Source of the DNA: Microvirga rosea
GTDB lineage: Bacteria > Pseudomonadota > Alphaproteobacteria > Rhizobiales > Beijerinckiaceae
Assembly (NCBI RefSeq): GCF_020595095.1
Contig: NZ_JAJDOP010000001.1
Span: 310,001-374,000, forward strand
Direction: 5' to 3'
Length of the DNA stretch: 64,000 nt
Below, piece after piece: positions 39,874 through 49,866 of the stretch (its first letter is position 1; each line of letters starts with the position of its first letter). The position numbers and the translations under genes were made by a program. The notes under the pieces are model-generated. The model was not told the origin of the DNA and searched no databases. It was given only the letters and a program-made list of their open reading frames with translations.

Positions 39874-40901
39874 TCGGCGGCGGTACTTTCGGGCGGCAGG
39901 AATCCGTTGGCCGCGTCCAGGGCCGCCGGGGTGGTGCGGCGGTAGATGCGCAGGCGCTTCACCCGGCGCGGATCGGCATCGAGCACCTCGAATTCCAGGT
40001 TCTCCGGCCCCTCGATCACCTCGTTGCGGGACGGGACCCGTCCGGCGAGGGTGACGATGAAGCCGCCGATCGTGTCGATGTCCTCCGCGCCCTCTTCCTC
40101 GGTCAGGTCGACGCCCAGCGTCTCCTTGACCTCGTCGAGGCTGGCCCGGGCATCCGCGATGAAGGTGCCGTCGGAACTGGCCACCACGGCGACGGAGGCC
40201 GCATCGTCATGCTCGTCCTCGATGTCGCCGACCACCATTTCGACCAGGTCCTCGATGGACACGAGGCCATCGGTTCCGCCGTACTCGTCGATCACCAGAG
40301 CCATGTGGGTGCGGGTCGCCTGCATGCGCACCAGAAGATCGATGGCCGGCATGGAGCGCGGCACGAACAGAACCGGGCGCAGGATCTGGGCGGAGGCCAG
40401 GGTCATGGAAAAGTCGACCTGTCCCAGGCTCGGGCCGGGAGGCGGATTGCCGTCCTCGTCCTCCTGCGGACGCCCGTTGCCGGTATCGGCCCGCATGGCG
40501 ATGAAATCGAGGAAGTCGCGGATGTGGACCATCCCCTTCGGGTCGTCGAGGGTTTCCCCATAGACCGGCAGGCGGGAATGGCCGGCCGTCCGGAACAGGC
40601 TGAGGAGGTCGCCGAGGCTCGTATCGGCGGACACCGCCACGATGTCGGCCCGCGGCACCATCACGTCATCGACGCGGATCCGGTGGAAGCCGAGGACATT
40701 CTTGAGCATCGCCCGTTCCTGGGGCGAAAAGTCCGTGTCCTCGACGGTTTCCGCGAGCGCATCCTCAAGATCGTGGCGGATGGAATCGCGGGATTTCAGT
40801 CCGAGACGGGTCAGAACCCGGTCGTACCAGTGCTCACGCAAACCCTCGTTGTCCGGAAGGATCCGGACGGGGCGGTCGTGACGACTTCGATCTTCGTTCA
40901 T
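39870..40901 (-). CDS. CorC/HlyC-type CBS-domain protein
   Basis: 343-aa cytosolic protein with two CBS domains ([20 protein letters not shown] near residue 75 and [18 protein letters not shown] near residue 178) and a C-terminal transporter-associated CorC_HlyC domain ([16 protein letters not shown] near residue 278). No membrane helices. Related to E. coli CorC/YbeX, linked to Mg/Co efflux and to ribosome metabolism. The ybeY-corC-lnt order is conserved across proteobacteria. Confidence 0.9.
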   Translation of the reverse strand: MNEDRSRHDRPVRILPDNEGLREHWYDRVLTRLGLKSRDSIRHDLEDALAETVEDTDFSPQERAMLKNVLGFHRIRVDDVMVPRADIVAVSADTSLGDLLSLFRTAGHSRLPVYGETLDDPKGMVHIRDFLDFIAMRADTGNGRPQEDEDGNPPPGPSLGQVDFSMTLASAQILRPVLFVPRSMPAIDLLVRMQATRTHMALVIDEYGGTDGLVSIEDLVEMVVGDIEDEHDDAASVAVVASSDGTFIADARASLDEVKETLGVDLTEEEGAEDIDTIGGFIVTLAGRVPSRNEVIEGPENLEFEVLDADPRRVKRLRIYRRTTPAALDAANGFLPPESTAAE

Positions 40902-40933
40902 GTCTTTCTGAGTTCAGCCGAACCTGCAGGTGT

Positions 40934-41410
40934 TCAGGCTGCCATATCGCGATAAGGATCGGCGATGCCAAGGGTGGCGAGCGCTTTCACCTCAAGGGCC
41001 TCCATGACCTCCGCCTCCGCCTCGACCTCGTGATCATAGCCGAGGAGATGGAGGATGCCGTGGACAACCAGATGAGCAAAATGGTCCGCGAGGGTCTTGG
41101 ATTCCTCCTCCGCCTCACGAACCAGCGTCTCATAAGCTAATGCAATATCCCCGAGATGGCGAGGGCCTTCGAAGCCCGGTTGCTCCGGCGCCGGAAAGGA
41201 CAGGACGTTGGTGGCCTTGTCCTTGCCCCGCCATTGCCGGTTCAGCTCGCGGATGCTGGCGTCATCCGTCAGCATGACGCTGACCTCCGCGTCCTCGTCG
41301 GCGGCGTCCGCAACCGCCGCGGCCGCATTCGCGGCCCGCTGGGCCAGGCCTTCCGGATCCTCGAGGCCCGTCCAGTCGCCAGCCTCCACCATGGTGTCCA
41401 GGGCGATCAC
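40934..41410 (-). CDS. ybeY: Endoribonuclease YbeY (16S rRNA maturation)
   Basis: Zinc endoribonuclease for 3' end maturation of 16S rRNA and ribosome quality control, 158 aa. The metal site is HLVVHGILHLLGYDHEVEAE (three His). RELNRQWRGKDKATNVLSFP near residue 55 is also characteristic. Start is GTG at 41410, overlapping the phoH stop by four bases (GTGA). Confidence 0.95.
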   Translation of the reverse strand: MIALDTMVEAGDWTGLEDPEGLAQRAANAAAAVADAADEDAEVSVMLTDDASIRELNRQWRGKDKATNVLSFPAPEQPGFEGPRHLGDIALAYETLVREAEEESKTLADHFAHLVVHGILHLLGYDHEVEAEAEVMEALEVKALATLGIADPYRDMAA

Positions 41411-42477
41411 GACCGGCGATCCTGCTCCCGACGCGTATCCGCATCGTAGGCGGTGACGATCCGGCGCACGAGGTCATGGCGCACCACGTCCTGCTCCTTG
41501 AAGGTGACGCGGCCGATGCCCTCGACGCCGTTGAGGATCCGAACCGCTTCCACAAGACCGGACTTCTGGCCCGGAGGCAGGTCGATCTGGGTCGGGTCGC
41601 CGGTGATGATCATCCGCGAGCCCTCGCCGAGACGGGTCAGGAACATCTTCATCTGCATGGTGGTGGTGTTCTGCGCCTCGTCGAGGAGCACCACCGCGTT
41701 GGTGAGCGTGCGTCCGCGCATGAACGCGAGGGGCGCGATCTCGATCATGCCGGTCTGAAGACCCCGGTCCACATGCCGCGCCTCCATGAAGTCGTAGAGG
41801 GCGTCGTAGATCGGCCTGAGATAGGGATCGACCTTTTCCCGCATGTCGCCGGGGAGAAAGCCCAGACGCTCGCCCGCCTCGACGGCGGGACGGGAGAGAA
41901 TCAGGCGATCCGCCTGCCCTTGCTCGAGCAGGGACACCGCGTAGCCGACGGCGAGCCATGTCTTGCCGGTGCCGGCGGGCCCTTCGGCGAAGACCATCTC
42001 GTGCTGCTTGAGCGCCTTGATATAGGCGTTCTGGGCCGCGTTGCGGGCCCTGACGGGGCCGCGCTTGCGGGTGGCGATCTGATCGAAGGCGGTCACGCCG
42101 GGCAGGGGCGGCTCCTCCTCGGCGGGAAACAGACTGCCCTGAAGGGTGCTTTCCTCGATGGTGCCGTCCACGTCTCCGGGGGCGAGAGGCATGCCCTGGC
42201 GGGCGCGCTCGTAAAGGCTCTCCAGAACGCGGCGGGCCAGTTCGGAGCCCTCGGGCGTCCCCTTGACGGTGACCCGGTTTCCGTTGGCGATGGCCACCAC
42301 GTTCAGGCGTCGCTCCAGGTGGGCGAGGTTCTGATCGTATTGTCCGAAGACGAGACTGGCGAGGCGATTGTCTTCGAAGGTGAGGATGATTTCGGCTTCT
42401 TCCTCGACGCCGGGATGCAGGTGGCTGGGATTGCGGCCCTTCTGCGCTCGTGCGGTCACGTTGTCCGCTTGCCTCAA
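41407..42477 (-). CDS. phoH: PhoH-family ATPase
   Basis: Predicted ATPase/helicase-like protein of the PhoH family (YbeZ type), which partners with YbeY in rRNA processing. Walker A is EGPAGTGKTWLAVGYAV, Walker B-like VVLLDEAQNTTTMQM, then RMIITGDPTQIDLP. A KH-like N-terminal segment (RRLNVVAIANGNRVTVKG) is present. Start TTG at 42477 has AGGAG seven bases upstream, giving 356 aa; a GTG at 42459 is an alternative. It follows miaB by 20 bases. Confidence 0.93.
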   Translation of the reverse strand: MRQADNVTARAQKGRNPSHLHPGVEEEAEIILTFEDNRLASLVFGQYDQNLAHLERRLNVVAIANGNRVTVKGTPEGSELARRVLESLYERARQGMPLAPGDVDGTIEESTLQGSLFPAEEEPPLPGVTAFDQIATRKRGPVRARNAAQNAYIKALKQHEMVFAEGPAGTGKTWLAVGYAVSLLEQGQADRLILSRPAVEAGERLGFLPGDMREKVDPYLRPIYDALYDFMEARHVDRGLQTGMIEIAPLAFMRGRTLTNAVVLLDEAQNTTTMQMKMFLTRLGEGSRMIITGDPTQIDLPPGQKSGLVEAVRILNGVEGIGRVTFKEQDVVRHDLVRRIVTAYDADTRREQDRRS

Positions 42478-42497
42478 ATGGCGTCTCCTCAGGTTGT

Positions 42498-43856
42498 TTA
42501 AGCCGCGACCCGGTCGCCGGCCTTGACCCATTCCCCGAACAAGCTGTTCGAGCCTGCCCGCACGATCCGAACCGTCACGACTTCACCGATCCGATGCGCA
42601 TCGCTTTCGAAGTGCACCGGCTGCAGATAGGGCGACTTGCCGGCCATTTGCCCCGGATGACGTCCGGGTTTCTCCAACAGAACGTCCAGAGTCTGGCCTA
42701 CGGTTCCGTGATTGAAAGCCTGTCTTTGGGTTTCCAACAGGTTTTGCAGGCGCGCCAAGCGCTCCGCCTTCACGGCTTCCGGCACCTGCTCGGCGATGTC
42801 CGCCGCGGGCGTTCCCGGACGGGGGCTGTATTTGAACGAGAACGAGCTCGTAAAGCCCACATCGGCCACGAGCCGCATGGTGTCCTCGAAATCGGCCTCC
42901 GTCTCCCCCGGGAAGCCGACGATGAAGTCGGACGACAGGGCGAGATTCGGCCGCACCGCGCGGATGCGCTCGATCAGGCGGCGGTACTCGTCGCCCGTGT
43001 GCCTGCGGTTCATGGCATCGAGAATGCGGTCGGAGCCCGATTGCACCGGCAGATGCAGATAGGGCATCAGCGCCGGAAGGTCGCCATGGGCGGCGATCAG
43101 CTCCTCGTCCATGTCGCGCGGATGGCTGGTGGTGTAGCGCAGGCGCACGATGCCCGGCACCTCCGCGAGGCGGCGCAGAAGACGCCCCAGGGACCAGACC
43201 AAGCCGTCCGGCCCCTCCCCGTGATAGGCGTTCACGTTCTGGCCGATGAGGGTCAGCTCTCGTACGCCGGCATCGGCGAGGCGCATGGCCTCGTCCAGGA
43301 TCTTGGCCACGGGACGGGACACCTCGGCGCCGCGGGTATAGGGTACCACGCAGAACGTGCAGAATTTGTCGCAGCCTTCCTGGATCGTCAGAAACGCCGA
43401 CACGCCCCGGCTCAGGGTCTTCTGGCGGCTCGGCTGGGGAAGGTGGTCGAACTTGTCCTCGATGGGGAATTCCGTGTCGACCACCCGCTCGGTCTGCGCC
43501 TTGCGCAGAAGCTCGGGCAGATGGTGATAGCTTTGCGGGCCCACCACCACGTCCACGACGGACGCGCGGTGGAGGATCTCCCGGCCCTCGGCCTGAGCCA
43601 CGCAGCCGGCGACGATGACCTTCGTGTCCTGTCCCTGATGCGCTCGCTCCTGCTTCAGCTCCCGGACGCGCCCGAGCTCGGAATAGACCTTCTCGGCGGC
43701 CTTCTCGCGGATGTGGCAGGTGTTGAGGATGACGAGATCCGCATCCTCCATCGCGGCTGTTTCGCTGTACCCTTCGGTCGCGAGAACGTCCGCCATGCGC
43801 TCGGCGTCATAGACGTTCATCTGGCAGCCATAGGATTTGACGAAGACTTTTTTCAC
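42498..43856 (-). CDS. miaB: tRNA-2-methylthio-N6-isopentenyladenosine synthase
   Basis: Radical-SAM methylthiotransferase acting on i6A37 of tRNA, 452 aa. The N-terminal MTTase domain has the three cluster-binding cysteines ([31 protein letters not shown]). The radical-SAM CxxxCxxC is [13 protein letters not shown] near residue 155. A C-terminal TRAM domain ([18 protein letters not shown]) ends it. Start is GTG at 43856. Member of the mur-plsC-miaB-phoH-ybeY-corC-lnt series. Confidence 0.97.
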   Translation of the reverse strand: MKKVFVKSYGCQMNVYDAERMADVLATEGYSETAAMEDADLVILNTCHIREKAAEKVYSELGRVRELKQERAHQGQDTKVIVAGCVAQAEGREILHRASVVDVVVGPQSYHHLPELLRKAQTERVVDTEFPIEDKFDHLPQPSRQKTLSRGVSAFLTIQEGCDKFCTFCVVPYTRGAEVSRPVAKILDEAMRLADAGVRELTLIGQNVNAYHGEGPDGLVWSLGRLLRRLAEVPGIVRLRYTTSHPRDMDEELIAAHGDLPALMPYLHLPVQSGSDRILDAMNRRHTGDEYRRLIERIRAVRPNLALSSDFIVGFPGETEADFEDTMRLVADVGFTSSFSFKYSPRPGTPAADIAEQVPEAVKAERLARLQNLLETQRQAFNHGTVGQTLDVLLEKPGRHPGQMAGKSPYLQPVHFESDAHRIGEVVTVRIVRAGSNSLFGEWVKAGDRVAA

Positions 43857-43905
43857 GCTCGGCGGACCTGTGCTGGGGATCGGGAAAACGAAACGGAGCG
43901 CCCTT

Positions 43906-44718
43906 TTAAAGCTTTTGGCCCGACAAGAGAATAGCGGCTCTTTCGCGCCCCTCGTCCGATCTGAGCGCCTGCCGGACCGCCGCCTCGGCGGAAGCCGTCG
44001 CTTCCTTGCGGTTGCCGTTGAACGGAATCGGCTCGCCCCACGTGACGATCACGTCGAGAGGGCGGCCTTCAAGGAAGACCTTCAGGTGCGGCGCAAGCTC
44101 CATGTCGCCGTACCAGGCGATGAAGGGCCGCTCGCGCCGGGTCACGGGCAGGCCGTCCCGGCGGATGTAGGCGATGGCGAGCGGCTGGAGAAAGACCTGT
44201 TCCACGCCGTCCTGCATCAGGGCCGCCTGCGCGGCTCCCACAAGGGAGGAGCGGAACGGCAGAAGCCGGTTGCCGTCGCCCGTCGTGCCCTCGGCGAACA
44301 GCACGATCGTCTCGCCCTTCACGAGCCGGTGCGCCAAGGCGTCATTCACCTCCGCGGTCGCTTTCTTGCGCTGCCGGTCGATGAACACCGACCGCTGCAG
44401 CCGGGCGAACAGCCCGACCACCGGCCAGCCTTCGATTTCGGATTTGGCGATAAACGAGACGGGATGCAGCGATCCGATCACCGGAATGTCGAGCCACGAC
44501 ACGTGATTCGCGACCACCAGGGTCGCCGCATCGCCCGGAGGCCGCCCGCGTTCGATGACCCGGACATTGAAAAGGCGCACGAGAACCGTGTGGAACCAGA
44601 CCGGAAGCACGTGAAGGATCCGCCAGTTCAGGCGAATCGCCAGCATCTGCAGGGGCACGAGGCACAGGCCGACCAGCGCAAGGCACAGAAGGCGCAAAAA
44701 CACGGCGATTCGCGTCAC
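43906..44718 (-). CDS. plsC: 1-acyl-sn-glycerol-3-phosphate acyltransferase
   Basis: Membrane-associated acyltransferase of phospholipid synthesis, 270 aa. An N-terminal hydrophobic segment ([20 protein letters not shown]) anchors it. Motif HX4D is [10 protein letters not shown] near residue 91, with [10 protein letters not shown] and [16 protein letters not shown] further on. A role in ornithine-lipid synthesis (OlsA) is possible because OlsA belongs to the same family. The GTG start overlaps the mur stop by four bases. Confidence 0.88.
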   Translation of the reverse strand: MTRIAVFLRLLCLALVGLCLVPLQMLAIRLNWRILHVLPVWFHTVLVRLFNVRVIERGRPPGDAATLVVANHVSWLDIPVIGSLHPVSFIAKSEIEGWPVVGLFARLQRSVFIDRQRKKATAEVNDALAHRLVKGETIVLFAEGTTGDGNRLLPFRSSLVGAAQAALMQDGVEQVFLQPLAIAYIRRDGLPVTRRERPFIAWYGDMELAPHLKVFLEGRPLDVIVTWGEPIPFNGNRKEATASAEAAVRQALRSDEGRERAAILLSGQKL

Positions 44719-45179
44719 GCTTCATCCTTGTCGAGCGGAACGGCATAAAGCTCCAGCCGGTGATACACGACCTTGTAGCCGAGCCTCCTGGCGATTTCCG
44801 TCTGGAGGGCCTCGATCTCGTCCGAGTGGAACTCGATCACGTCCCCGGTTTCGAGATTGATCAGATGATCGTGGTGTTCCCGCGCCGCCTGCTCGTAGCG
44901 GGAGCGGCCGTCGCGGAAATCGAGCCGCTCGATGATTCCCTGGGTTTCGAGGAGCTTCACGGTCCGGTACACGGTGGACAGGGAAATGCGCTCGTCCACC
45001 GCGGCGGCGCGGCGATGGAGCTCGACCACGTCCGGATGATCGGCGGCATCGTCGAGGATACGGGCGATGATCCGGCGCTGACCGGTCATGCGCAGGCCCT
45101 TCTCGCGGCAGGCGCGCTCGATCGCGTCGGACCGCCGGATCCGTGCCGATTTGCTGTTCCGTTCCGCCAAGATTGCCAC
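44715..45179 (-). CDS. mur: Fur-family regulator, manganese-responsive Mur type
   Basis: 154-aa Fur-superfamily repressor. In rhizobia this clade, called Mur, senses Mn2+ and represses manganese uptake genes. DNA-binding helix region ISLSTVYRTVKLLETQGIIE near residue 75; metal-binding EHHDHLINLETGDVIEFHS near residue 105. The Fur CxxC zinc motif is absent, as in Mur. Start shown is GTG 45179, whose ribosome-binding site is very close; a TTG at 45170 (LAERNSK) is an alternative. Confidence 0.87.
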   Translation of the reverse strand: MAILAERNSKSARIRRSDAIERACREKGLRMTGQRRIIARILDDAADHPDVVELHRRAAAVDERISLSTVYRTVKLLETQGIIERLDFRDGRSRYEQAAREHHDHLINLETGDVIEFHSDEIEALQTEIARRLGYKVVYHRLELYAVPLDKDEA

Positions 45180-45216
45180 TCCTGGAGATGCTTATAGGTG
45201 ACGCGCCCCGCCGCGG

Positions 45217-45702
45217 CTATAGGTCGAGCGCCATCGTCAGGGCGGTGGCCCGCGTCCCGTCGTCCTTCAGATAATACCCCGGACGGCGGCCGGTCTCACG
45301 GAATCCGCGCCGCCGGTACAGGGCAAGCGCCGGGCCGTTGCCGTCTTCCACCTCCAGATGCACCTGGCGCACGCCCTGGCCCGACAAGGCATGGAGATGG
45401 GCGTCGAGGAGCCGGCCCGAATGGCCCTTGCCCCGCTCCGCCGGAGCAATCGCGACGGTGAGGATTTCCGCCTCATCGAGCACGACCCGGGACAGGATGA
45501 ACCCCATGGGCTGCGCCGCGCGGCCGATGAACAAGCCGTCCGCCACATGGCCCCGTTCTCCCAGCAGTCGGGCGAAATCGTGGCTGCTCCAGGCGCGCGC
45601 GAAGGCGCTTGCGTGAATGGCCGCCAGACGGGCCGCCGCTTCGGTCCCAATGGGGGCGATCCGGATCCCCGGAGGGCGAAGAAATCGATCAAGAACGCTC
45701 AT
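45217..45702 (-). CDS. rimI: Ribosomal-protein-alanine N-acetyltransferase (RimI-like GNAT)
   Basis: 161-aa GNAT acetyltransferase. The acetyl-CoA-binding loop is VAIAPAERGKGHSGRLLDAH near residue 83, then HLEVEDGNGPALALYRRRGF, the RimI-typical ending. Position directly after tsaB (12 bases) matches the usual tsaB-rimI pairing. E. coli RimI acetylates S18; other RimI enzymes have wider targets. Confidence 0.9.
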   Translation of the reverse strand: MSVLDRFLRPPGIRIAPIGTEAAARLAAIHASAFARAWSSHDFARLLGERGHVADGLFIGRAAQPMGFILSRVVLDEAEILTVAIAPAERGKGHSGRLLDAHLHALSGQGVRQVHLEVEDGNGPALALYRRRGFRETGRRPGYYLKDDGTRATALTMALDL

Positions 45703-45714
45703 GGCCGACGATGC

Positions 45715-46398
45715 TCATCGCCGGGCGATGCGGGCCCCGTCCTGCGGCTTGGCGTCGGGCTCGCGGAGATAAAGAGGCTTGGGCAGCGCCTGTGCCGGGT
45801 CGGCCATGGCTCCGAGCCGGGCAACCCAGGCGATGTCGGGTCCGGGCGCATCGTCGCTGATCGCCACCTCGATCCCCTGCGCCCGCGCCTCGGCCGTCAG
45901 GGTGTTCGCCGCGGTTCCGGCCACCAGGAGCGGACCGGATCCGAGCAGGCGAAGCGCCTCCCGATAGCCCATGAGGCTCGGCGGGATGACGGCGCGTCCC
46001 CCGGCTCCGATCGCCTGCACGTAGATCTGGCCATGCTTGGCGTCGATGGCGGCGGTGAACAGGCCGCGCCGCTCGCCGGTCATGAGGGGGGCCAGAAACG
46101 CCGAGAGGGTCGCGACCCCGACCACCGGAATGCCGGCCGCAAGACCGATGGCCCGGGCGGCCGAGATGCCGACCCGCAGGCCCGTATAGCTGCCGGGGCC
46201 GACGGTGACCGCGACGCGGCTCAGGGTGCCGAATCCGCCATCCACCTGCGACGTCACTCGGTCGATGAGGGGCAGCAGGGCCTCCGCATGGCCCCGCTCC
46301 ATCGGGATCGTTTCACGGGCCAGGGGCTCGGGCGCTCCCGATTCCCAGAGGCAGGCCGAGCAGGCGCTCAGCGCGGTATCGATGGCGAGGATGCGCAA
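45715..46398 (-). CDS. tsaB: tRNA threonylcarbamoyladenosine synthesis protein TsaB
   Basis: ASKHA-fold scaffold partner of TsaD for t6A37 of tRNA, 227 aa. Characteristic segments: MRILAIDTALSACSACLW at the start, the conserved VTVGPGSYTGLRVGISAARA near residue 66, and AIDAKHGQIYVQA near residue 117. The start is TTG (46398) with GGAG eight bases upstream. TsaD and TsaE are not in this window. Confidence 0.94.
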   Translation of the reverse strand: MRILAIDTALSACSACLWESGAPEPLARETIPMERGHAEALLPLIDRVTSQVDGGFGTLSRVAVTVGPGSYTGLRVGISAARAIGLAAGIPVVGVATLSAFLAPLMTGERRGLFTAAIDAKHGQIYVQAIGAGGRAVIPPSLMGYREALRLLGSGPLLVAGTAANTLTAEARAQGIEVAISDDAPGPDIAWVARLGAMADPAQALPKPLYLREPDAKPQDGARIARR

Positions 46399-46512
46399 CC
46401 TTGAACTCCGTTCGATCCTGTTTCTTTAGAGCAAGTTCGGGACAGGAGGGAATGGGGTTTCTCATCACGCCGCCCGCAAAAGCGCGTCCGGCGCGCCCGA
46501 AGGCCGAAACCG

Positions 46513-47103
46513 TCATGCGATCCGGCAGAACGCGTCGAACGCGAAGCGGGGCTGGCGGGGATGGAGTTTCTCGCGCACGCCGTAGCCGAGGTTGATCAGG
46601 AAATTCGACTTGATCTTGCCGTCCGGAAAGAAGGCTTCGTCGACCCCCTTGCGGCTGAAGCCCGACATGGGCCCGCAATCGACCCCGAGCGCGCGCGCGG
46701 CCATCATCAGATAGGCTCCCTGCAGGCTCGAATTGCGGAAGGCCGTTTCCTCGATCACCGCCGGCTTGCCGGCAAACCAGCTGCGGGCGTCGGGGCTGTG
46801 GGGAGCGAGATAGCCGAGCTTTTCGTAGAACTCGGTGTCGTAGGCAACGATGGCCGTCGCCGGAGCGCTCATAGTCTGGCGGACATTGCCCTCGTCGAGA
46901 TGCGGGCGAAGCTTGTCCTTGGCTTCCGGTGACACCACGAACACGAAGCGCGCCGGGGAGCAGTTGGCGCTGGTCGGCCCCAGCTTCGCCAGGTCGGCGA
47001 TGGCCTGCAGGGTTTCCGGCGTCAGAGGCGTGCCGTCCCACCAGCGGAAGGTGCGGGCATCGCGAAAGATCTGATCGAGAGCATCGTCGGACAGGGCAGC
47101 CAA
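46513..47103 (-). CDS. RutE/HadB-type nitroreductase (malonic semialdehyde reductase family)
   Basis: 196-aa FMN-dependent reductase. It begins after GGAGG with TTG at 47103, giving MAALSDDALDQIFRDARTF. Segments WDGTPLTPETLQAIADLAKL and GPTSANCSPARFVFV are hallmarks of the RutE branch. RutE in E. coli reduces malonic semialdehyde from pyrimidine breakdown, but no rut genes are nearby, so the substrate is open. A hairpin from the upstream gene runs into its ribosome-binding site. Confidence 0.86.
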   Translation of the reverse strand: MAALSDDALDQIFRDARTFRWWDGTPLTPETLQAIADLAKLGPTSANCSPARFVFVVSPEAKDKLRPHLDEGNVRQTMSAPATAIVAYDTEFYEKLGYLAPHSPDARSWFAGKPAVIEETAFRNSSLQGAYLMMAARALGVDCGPMSGFSRKGVDEAFFPDGKIKSNFLINLGYGVREKLHPRQPRFAFDAFCRIA

Positions 47104-47115
47104 GGAGACCTCCAA

Positions 47116-47142
47116 AGAAAAAGCGCGGCTTTGGGCCGCGCT
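47116..47142 (-). terminator. Rho-independent terminator after nfu
   Basis: Read leftward: AGCGCGGC, loop CCAAA, GCCGCGCT, then TTTTTCTTT, ending right at the GGAGG of the nitroreductase gene. Strong 8-bp GC stem. Confidence 0.75.
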
Positions 47143-47181
47143 GACATTCTAGGGCAGGTCCGGGCGAAAGGGACAGGCGGA

Positions 47182-47742
47182 TCAGACCGCCTGCACTTCA
47201 CGGACATCCGGCAGGAAGTGCCGCAGCAGGTTCTGGATGCCATGCCGCAGGGTCGCCGTGGACGAGGGGCAGCCGGAGCAGGCCCCCTTCATGACGAGAT
47301 AAACGGTTCCGTCCTTGTAGCCCCGGAAGGTGATGTCGCCGCCGTCGCCCGCAACGGCCGGACGGATGCGGGTTTCCAGCAATTCCTTGATGGTCGCGAC
47401 GGTGGGCGCGTCGTCCTCGTCGAAGAATTCCTCGCCGTCTTCCTCGCTCATGCCCATCCCGTCCCGGAACAGGGGGGCGCCGGTCATGAAATGCTCCATG
47501 ATCGCCCCGAGGATGGCGGGCTTCAGGTGCTGCCATTCGCCATCGGCCTTGGTGACGGTGATGAAGTCGTAGCCGAAGAAGACACCGGTGACGCCCGGCA
47601 CGGAAAACAGTCTCCCGGCCAGGGGCGAGGCGTCGGCGGCATCGAGCGTCCGGGCTTCGAAGGTGCCCTCCGGCATGACGACGCGGCCGGGCAGGAACTT
47701 CAAGGTCGCGGGATTGGGAGTCGCTTCAGTCTGAATGAACAT
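47182..47742 (-). CDS. NifU-domain iron-sulfur scaffold (Nfu/NfuA)
   Basis: 186-aa Fe-S carrier. N-terminal Nfu domain (MFIQTEATPNPATLKFLPG; FSVPGVTGVFFGYDFITVTK) and C-terminal NifU domain with AGDGGDITFRGYKDGTVYLV and the cluster-binding CxxC of GACSGCPSSTATL near residue 155. Organisation matches mitochondrial Nfu1 and alphaproteobacterial NfuA. It likely transfers Fe-S clusters to targets such as lipoate synthase. A terminator follows. Confidence 0.93.
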   Translation of the reverse strand: MFIQTEATPNPATLKFLPGRVVMPEGTFEARTLDAADASPLAGRLFSVPGVTGVFFGYDFITVTKADGEWQHLKPAILGAIMEHFMTGAPLFRDGMGMSEEDGEEFFDEDDAPTVATIKELLETRIRPAVAGDGGDITFRGYKDGTVYLVMKGACSGCPSSTATLRHGIQNLLRHFLPDVREVQAV

Positions 47743-47894
47743 CGGTCTTTCCTCTGCGCCGGTTCAAGGCCGGCCGAGCGTGAAGAGCCCGGAATGGGCT
47801 TGGAATCGTTCTAACAGGTTCTGCGGAAGATGTGGAATGGGGAGAGGAGGATTCCAAGGGTGAAATCCCCGCATCCCCGTCATGCCGACCTCCC

Positions 47895-48186
47895 GTCATT
47901 CCGGGGCGCCGCAGGCGAGCCCGGAACCCATACACGCCGAGGGTGCCGGAAAAGACGCGACGGCCACCATAGCGCTCTCTCCTGTGACGTTAGCGGTTCT
48001 GGGGTCCGGGCTCCGCTGCGCGGCCCCGGAATGACAGGAGCGCCACCCCGTCATTCCGGATTGCCGTCAGGCAAGTCCGGAACCCATAACCGCTGAGCTT
48101 TGCGAGGGGGGCTGTCGTTGCGTCCCATTCTGCGCCGTTAGCGGATATGGGTTCCGGGCTCTCGCATCCGCTCGCCCCGGAATGAC
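47895..48186. repeat. Dispersed palindromic repeat, two units (between nfu and usp)
   Basis: Units run about 47895-48035 and 48049-48186. The first begins GTCATTCCGGGGCGCCGCAG and ends GGCCCCGGAATGAC. The second begins with the ATTGCCGTCAGGCAAG variant and ends CGCCCCGGAATGAC. Inner arms CGGAACCCATA and GGGTTCCGGGCTC are shared with other copies. The rest of the 466-base gap shows nothing recognised. Confidence 0.82.
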
Positions 48187-48208
48187 GGGAGGGTCCGGCG
48201 TGGGAGAA

Positions 48209-48706
48209 TCACCCCGCCAGGGCGTCGATTTCCTCATCGGTGAGGCTGCCCGGAACGATGACGATCGGAACCGGAAAAGTGGACGCGGCCCGCCCGGCCA
48301 GGGTGGAGACGAGGGGCCCGGGGCCCTCCTTGCCGGTTCCGGCCGCGAGCACCAGGAACGAGATGTCCTCGTCCTCGTGAATGAGGCGGATGATCTCGTC
48401 GGCGCGGGGGCCGACCCGGATCGCCAGCTCCGGCTCGACACCGGCGGCGCTGCGGGCCTCGCCGGCCGCCTCTTCCAAAAGCTTGCGCGCCTCGTCCTGC
48501 GCTTCTTCGATCATGGCCTCGCCGACGCCGATCCATTCGAAATTATCCGGAGGATCGACCACGGCCAGCATGATCATGCTGGCGCCCGTGCGGGCCGTGC
48601 GCCGCGCTGCGAAGTGGACGGCGCGGGCACATTCGGCGGTCGCGTCGACCACCACCATGAATTTCGGCCGGTGGCCGGCCTCATAGGATTGGCGCTTGCC
48701 GCTCAA
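48209..48706 (-). CDS. Universal stress protein family
   Basis: 165-aa single-domain Usp. It starts after GGGAG with TTG (48706). Strand 1 is KFMVVVDATAECARAVHFAA near residue 15; the nucleotide-binding-like loop LAAGTGKEGPGPLVSTLAGR near residue 120 approximates G-x2-G-x9-G. Likely ATP-binding; role unknown. It lies 52 bases after trpS and may be co-transcribed with murJ-trpS. Confidence 0.83.
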   Translation of the reverse strand: MSGKRQSYEAGHRPKFMVVVDATAECARAVHFAARRTARTGASMIMLAVVDPPDNFEWIGVGEAMIEEAQDEARKLLEEAAGEARSAAGVEPELAIRVGPRADEIIRLIHEDEDISFLVLAAGTGKEGPGPLVSTLAGRAASTFPVPIVIVPGSLTDEEIDALAG

Positions 48707-48758
48707 AGCCTGTCTCCCGGTTCAGGCCGCCGCATCATCGCGACGGCCGGAGAGGAAC

Positions 48759-49799
48759 CTAGCGCGCCCGCACGAAGCCGACGATATCCTTCACCGCATC
48801 CATGGTCTGCGCGGCGAGGACCCTGGCCTTGTCGGAACCCTCCGCCAAGATCGCGTCGATATGGCCCGGGTCGGCCATTAGGCGGCGCATCTCGCCGGCG
48901 ACCGGCGAGAGTTTCGCCACCGCCACGTCCACCAGGGCGGCCTTGAAGCCGGAGAACTGCGCGCCGCCATGTTCGCGCAGCACGTCGGCGGGGTTCGTGT
49001 CCGTGAGGGCCGCATAGATCGCCACCAGATTGTCCGCCTCGGGCCGCGTCTTCAGACCCTCGACCTCCGACGGCAGCGGCTCCGGATCGGTCTTCGCCTT
49101 GCGGATCTTCTGGGCGATGGTGTCGGCATCGTCCGTCAGGTTGATGCGCGAATAGTCGGACGGATCCGATTTCGACATCTTCTTCGAGCCGTCGCGCAGG
49201 GACATGACGCGGGTCGCCGGACCTGCGATGAGCGGCTCGGTGAGCGGGAAGAACGCGTCCCCGAAGCCGTGCTCCGCGATCGACTCGCTGAAATCGTTGT
49301 TGAATTTCTGCGCGACGTCGCGGGTCAGCTCGAGGTGCTGCTTCTGATCCTCGCCCACGGGGACATGCGTCGCCCGGTAGACCAGGATGTCGGCCGCCAT
49401 GAGCATCGGATAGGCGAAGAGGCCCACGGAGGCGTTCTCCCGGTCCTTGCCGGCCTTTTCCTTGAACTGGGTCATGCGGCTCGCCCAGCCCATGCGGGCG
49501 ATGCAATTGAACACCCAGGCGAGCTCGGCGTGCTGGGACACCTGGCTTTGGTTGAACACGATGTGCCTGGACGGATCGATGCCGGCGGCCAGAAACGCCG
49601 CGGTCACTTCCCGAATCTGCCGTTTGAGTTCCTTGGGGTCCTGCCAGACGGTGATCGCATGCATGTCGACGACGCAGTAGATGCAGTCGTGAGTCTCCTG
49701 CATGGCCACGAAGCGCTTGATGGCGCCGAGATAATTGCCGAGATGGAGATTGCCCGTCGGCTGAACGCCCGAAAACACGAGCTCCTTGAATTGCGCCAT
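48759..49799 (-). CDS. trpS: Tryptophanyl-tRNA synthetase
   Basis: Class I synthetase charging tRNA-Trp, 346 aa. The HIGH-type motif is TGNLHLGN near residue 15 and the KMSKS loop is [15 protein letters not shown] near residue 205. Typical bacterial length. It follows murJ by 67 bases on the same strand. Confidence 0.97.
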   Translation of the reverse strand: MAQFKELVFSGVQPTGNLHLGNYLGAIKRFVAMQETHDCIYCVVDMHAITVWQDPKELKRQIREVTAAFLAAGIDPSRHIVFNQSQVSQHAELAWVFNCIARMGWASRMTQFKEKAGKDRENASVGLFAYPMLMAADILVYRATHVPVGEDQKQHLELTRDVAQKFNNDFSESIAEHGFGDAFFPLTEPLIAGPATRVMSLRDGSKKMSKSDPSDYSRINLTDDADTIAQKIRKAKTDPEPLPSEVEGLKTRPEADNLVAIYAALTDTNPADVLREHGGAQFSGFKAALVDVAVAKLSPVAGEMRRLMADPGHIDAILAEGSDKARVLAAQTMDAVKDIVGFVRAR

Positions 49800-49866
49800 C
49801 CTGATCGACTCCCACGCTTGTCGCGGCGGCGGTTATGACAGGGCCGGTCCGCGATGCAAGCGCTCC

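Noticed and set aside
42450..43934. 494-codon open frame on + strand
   Set aside because: Antisense shadow of miaB.
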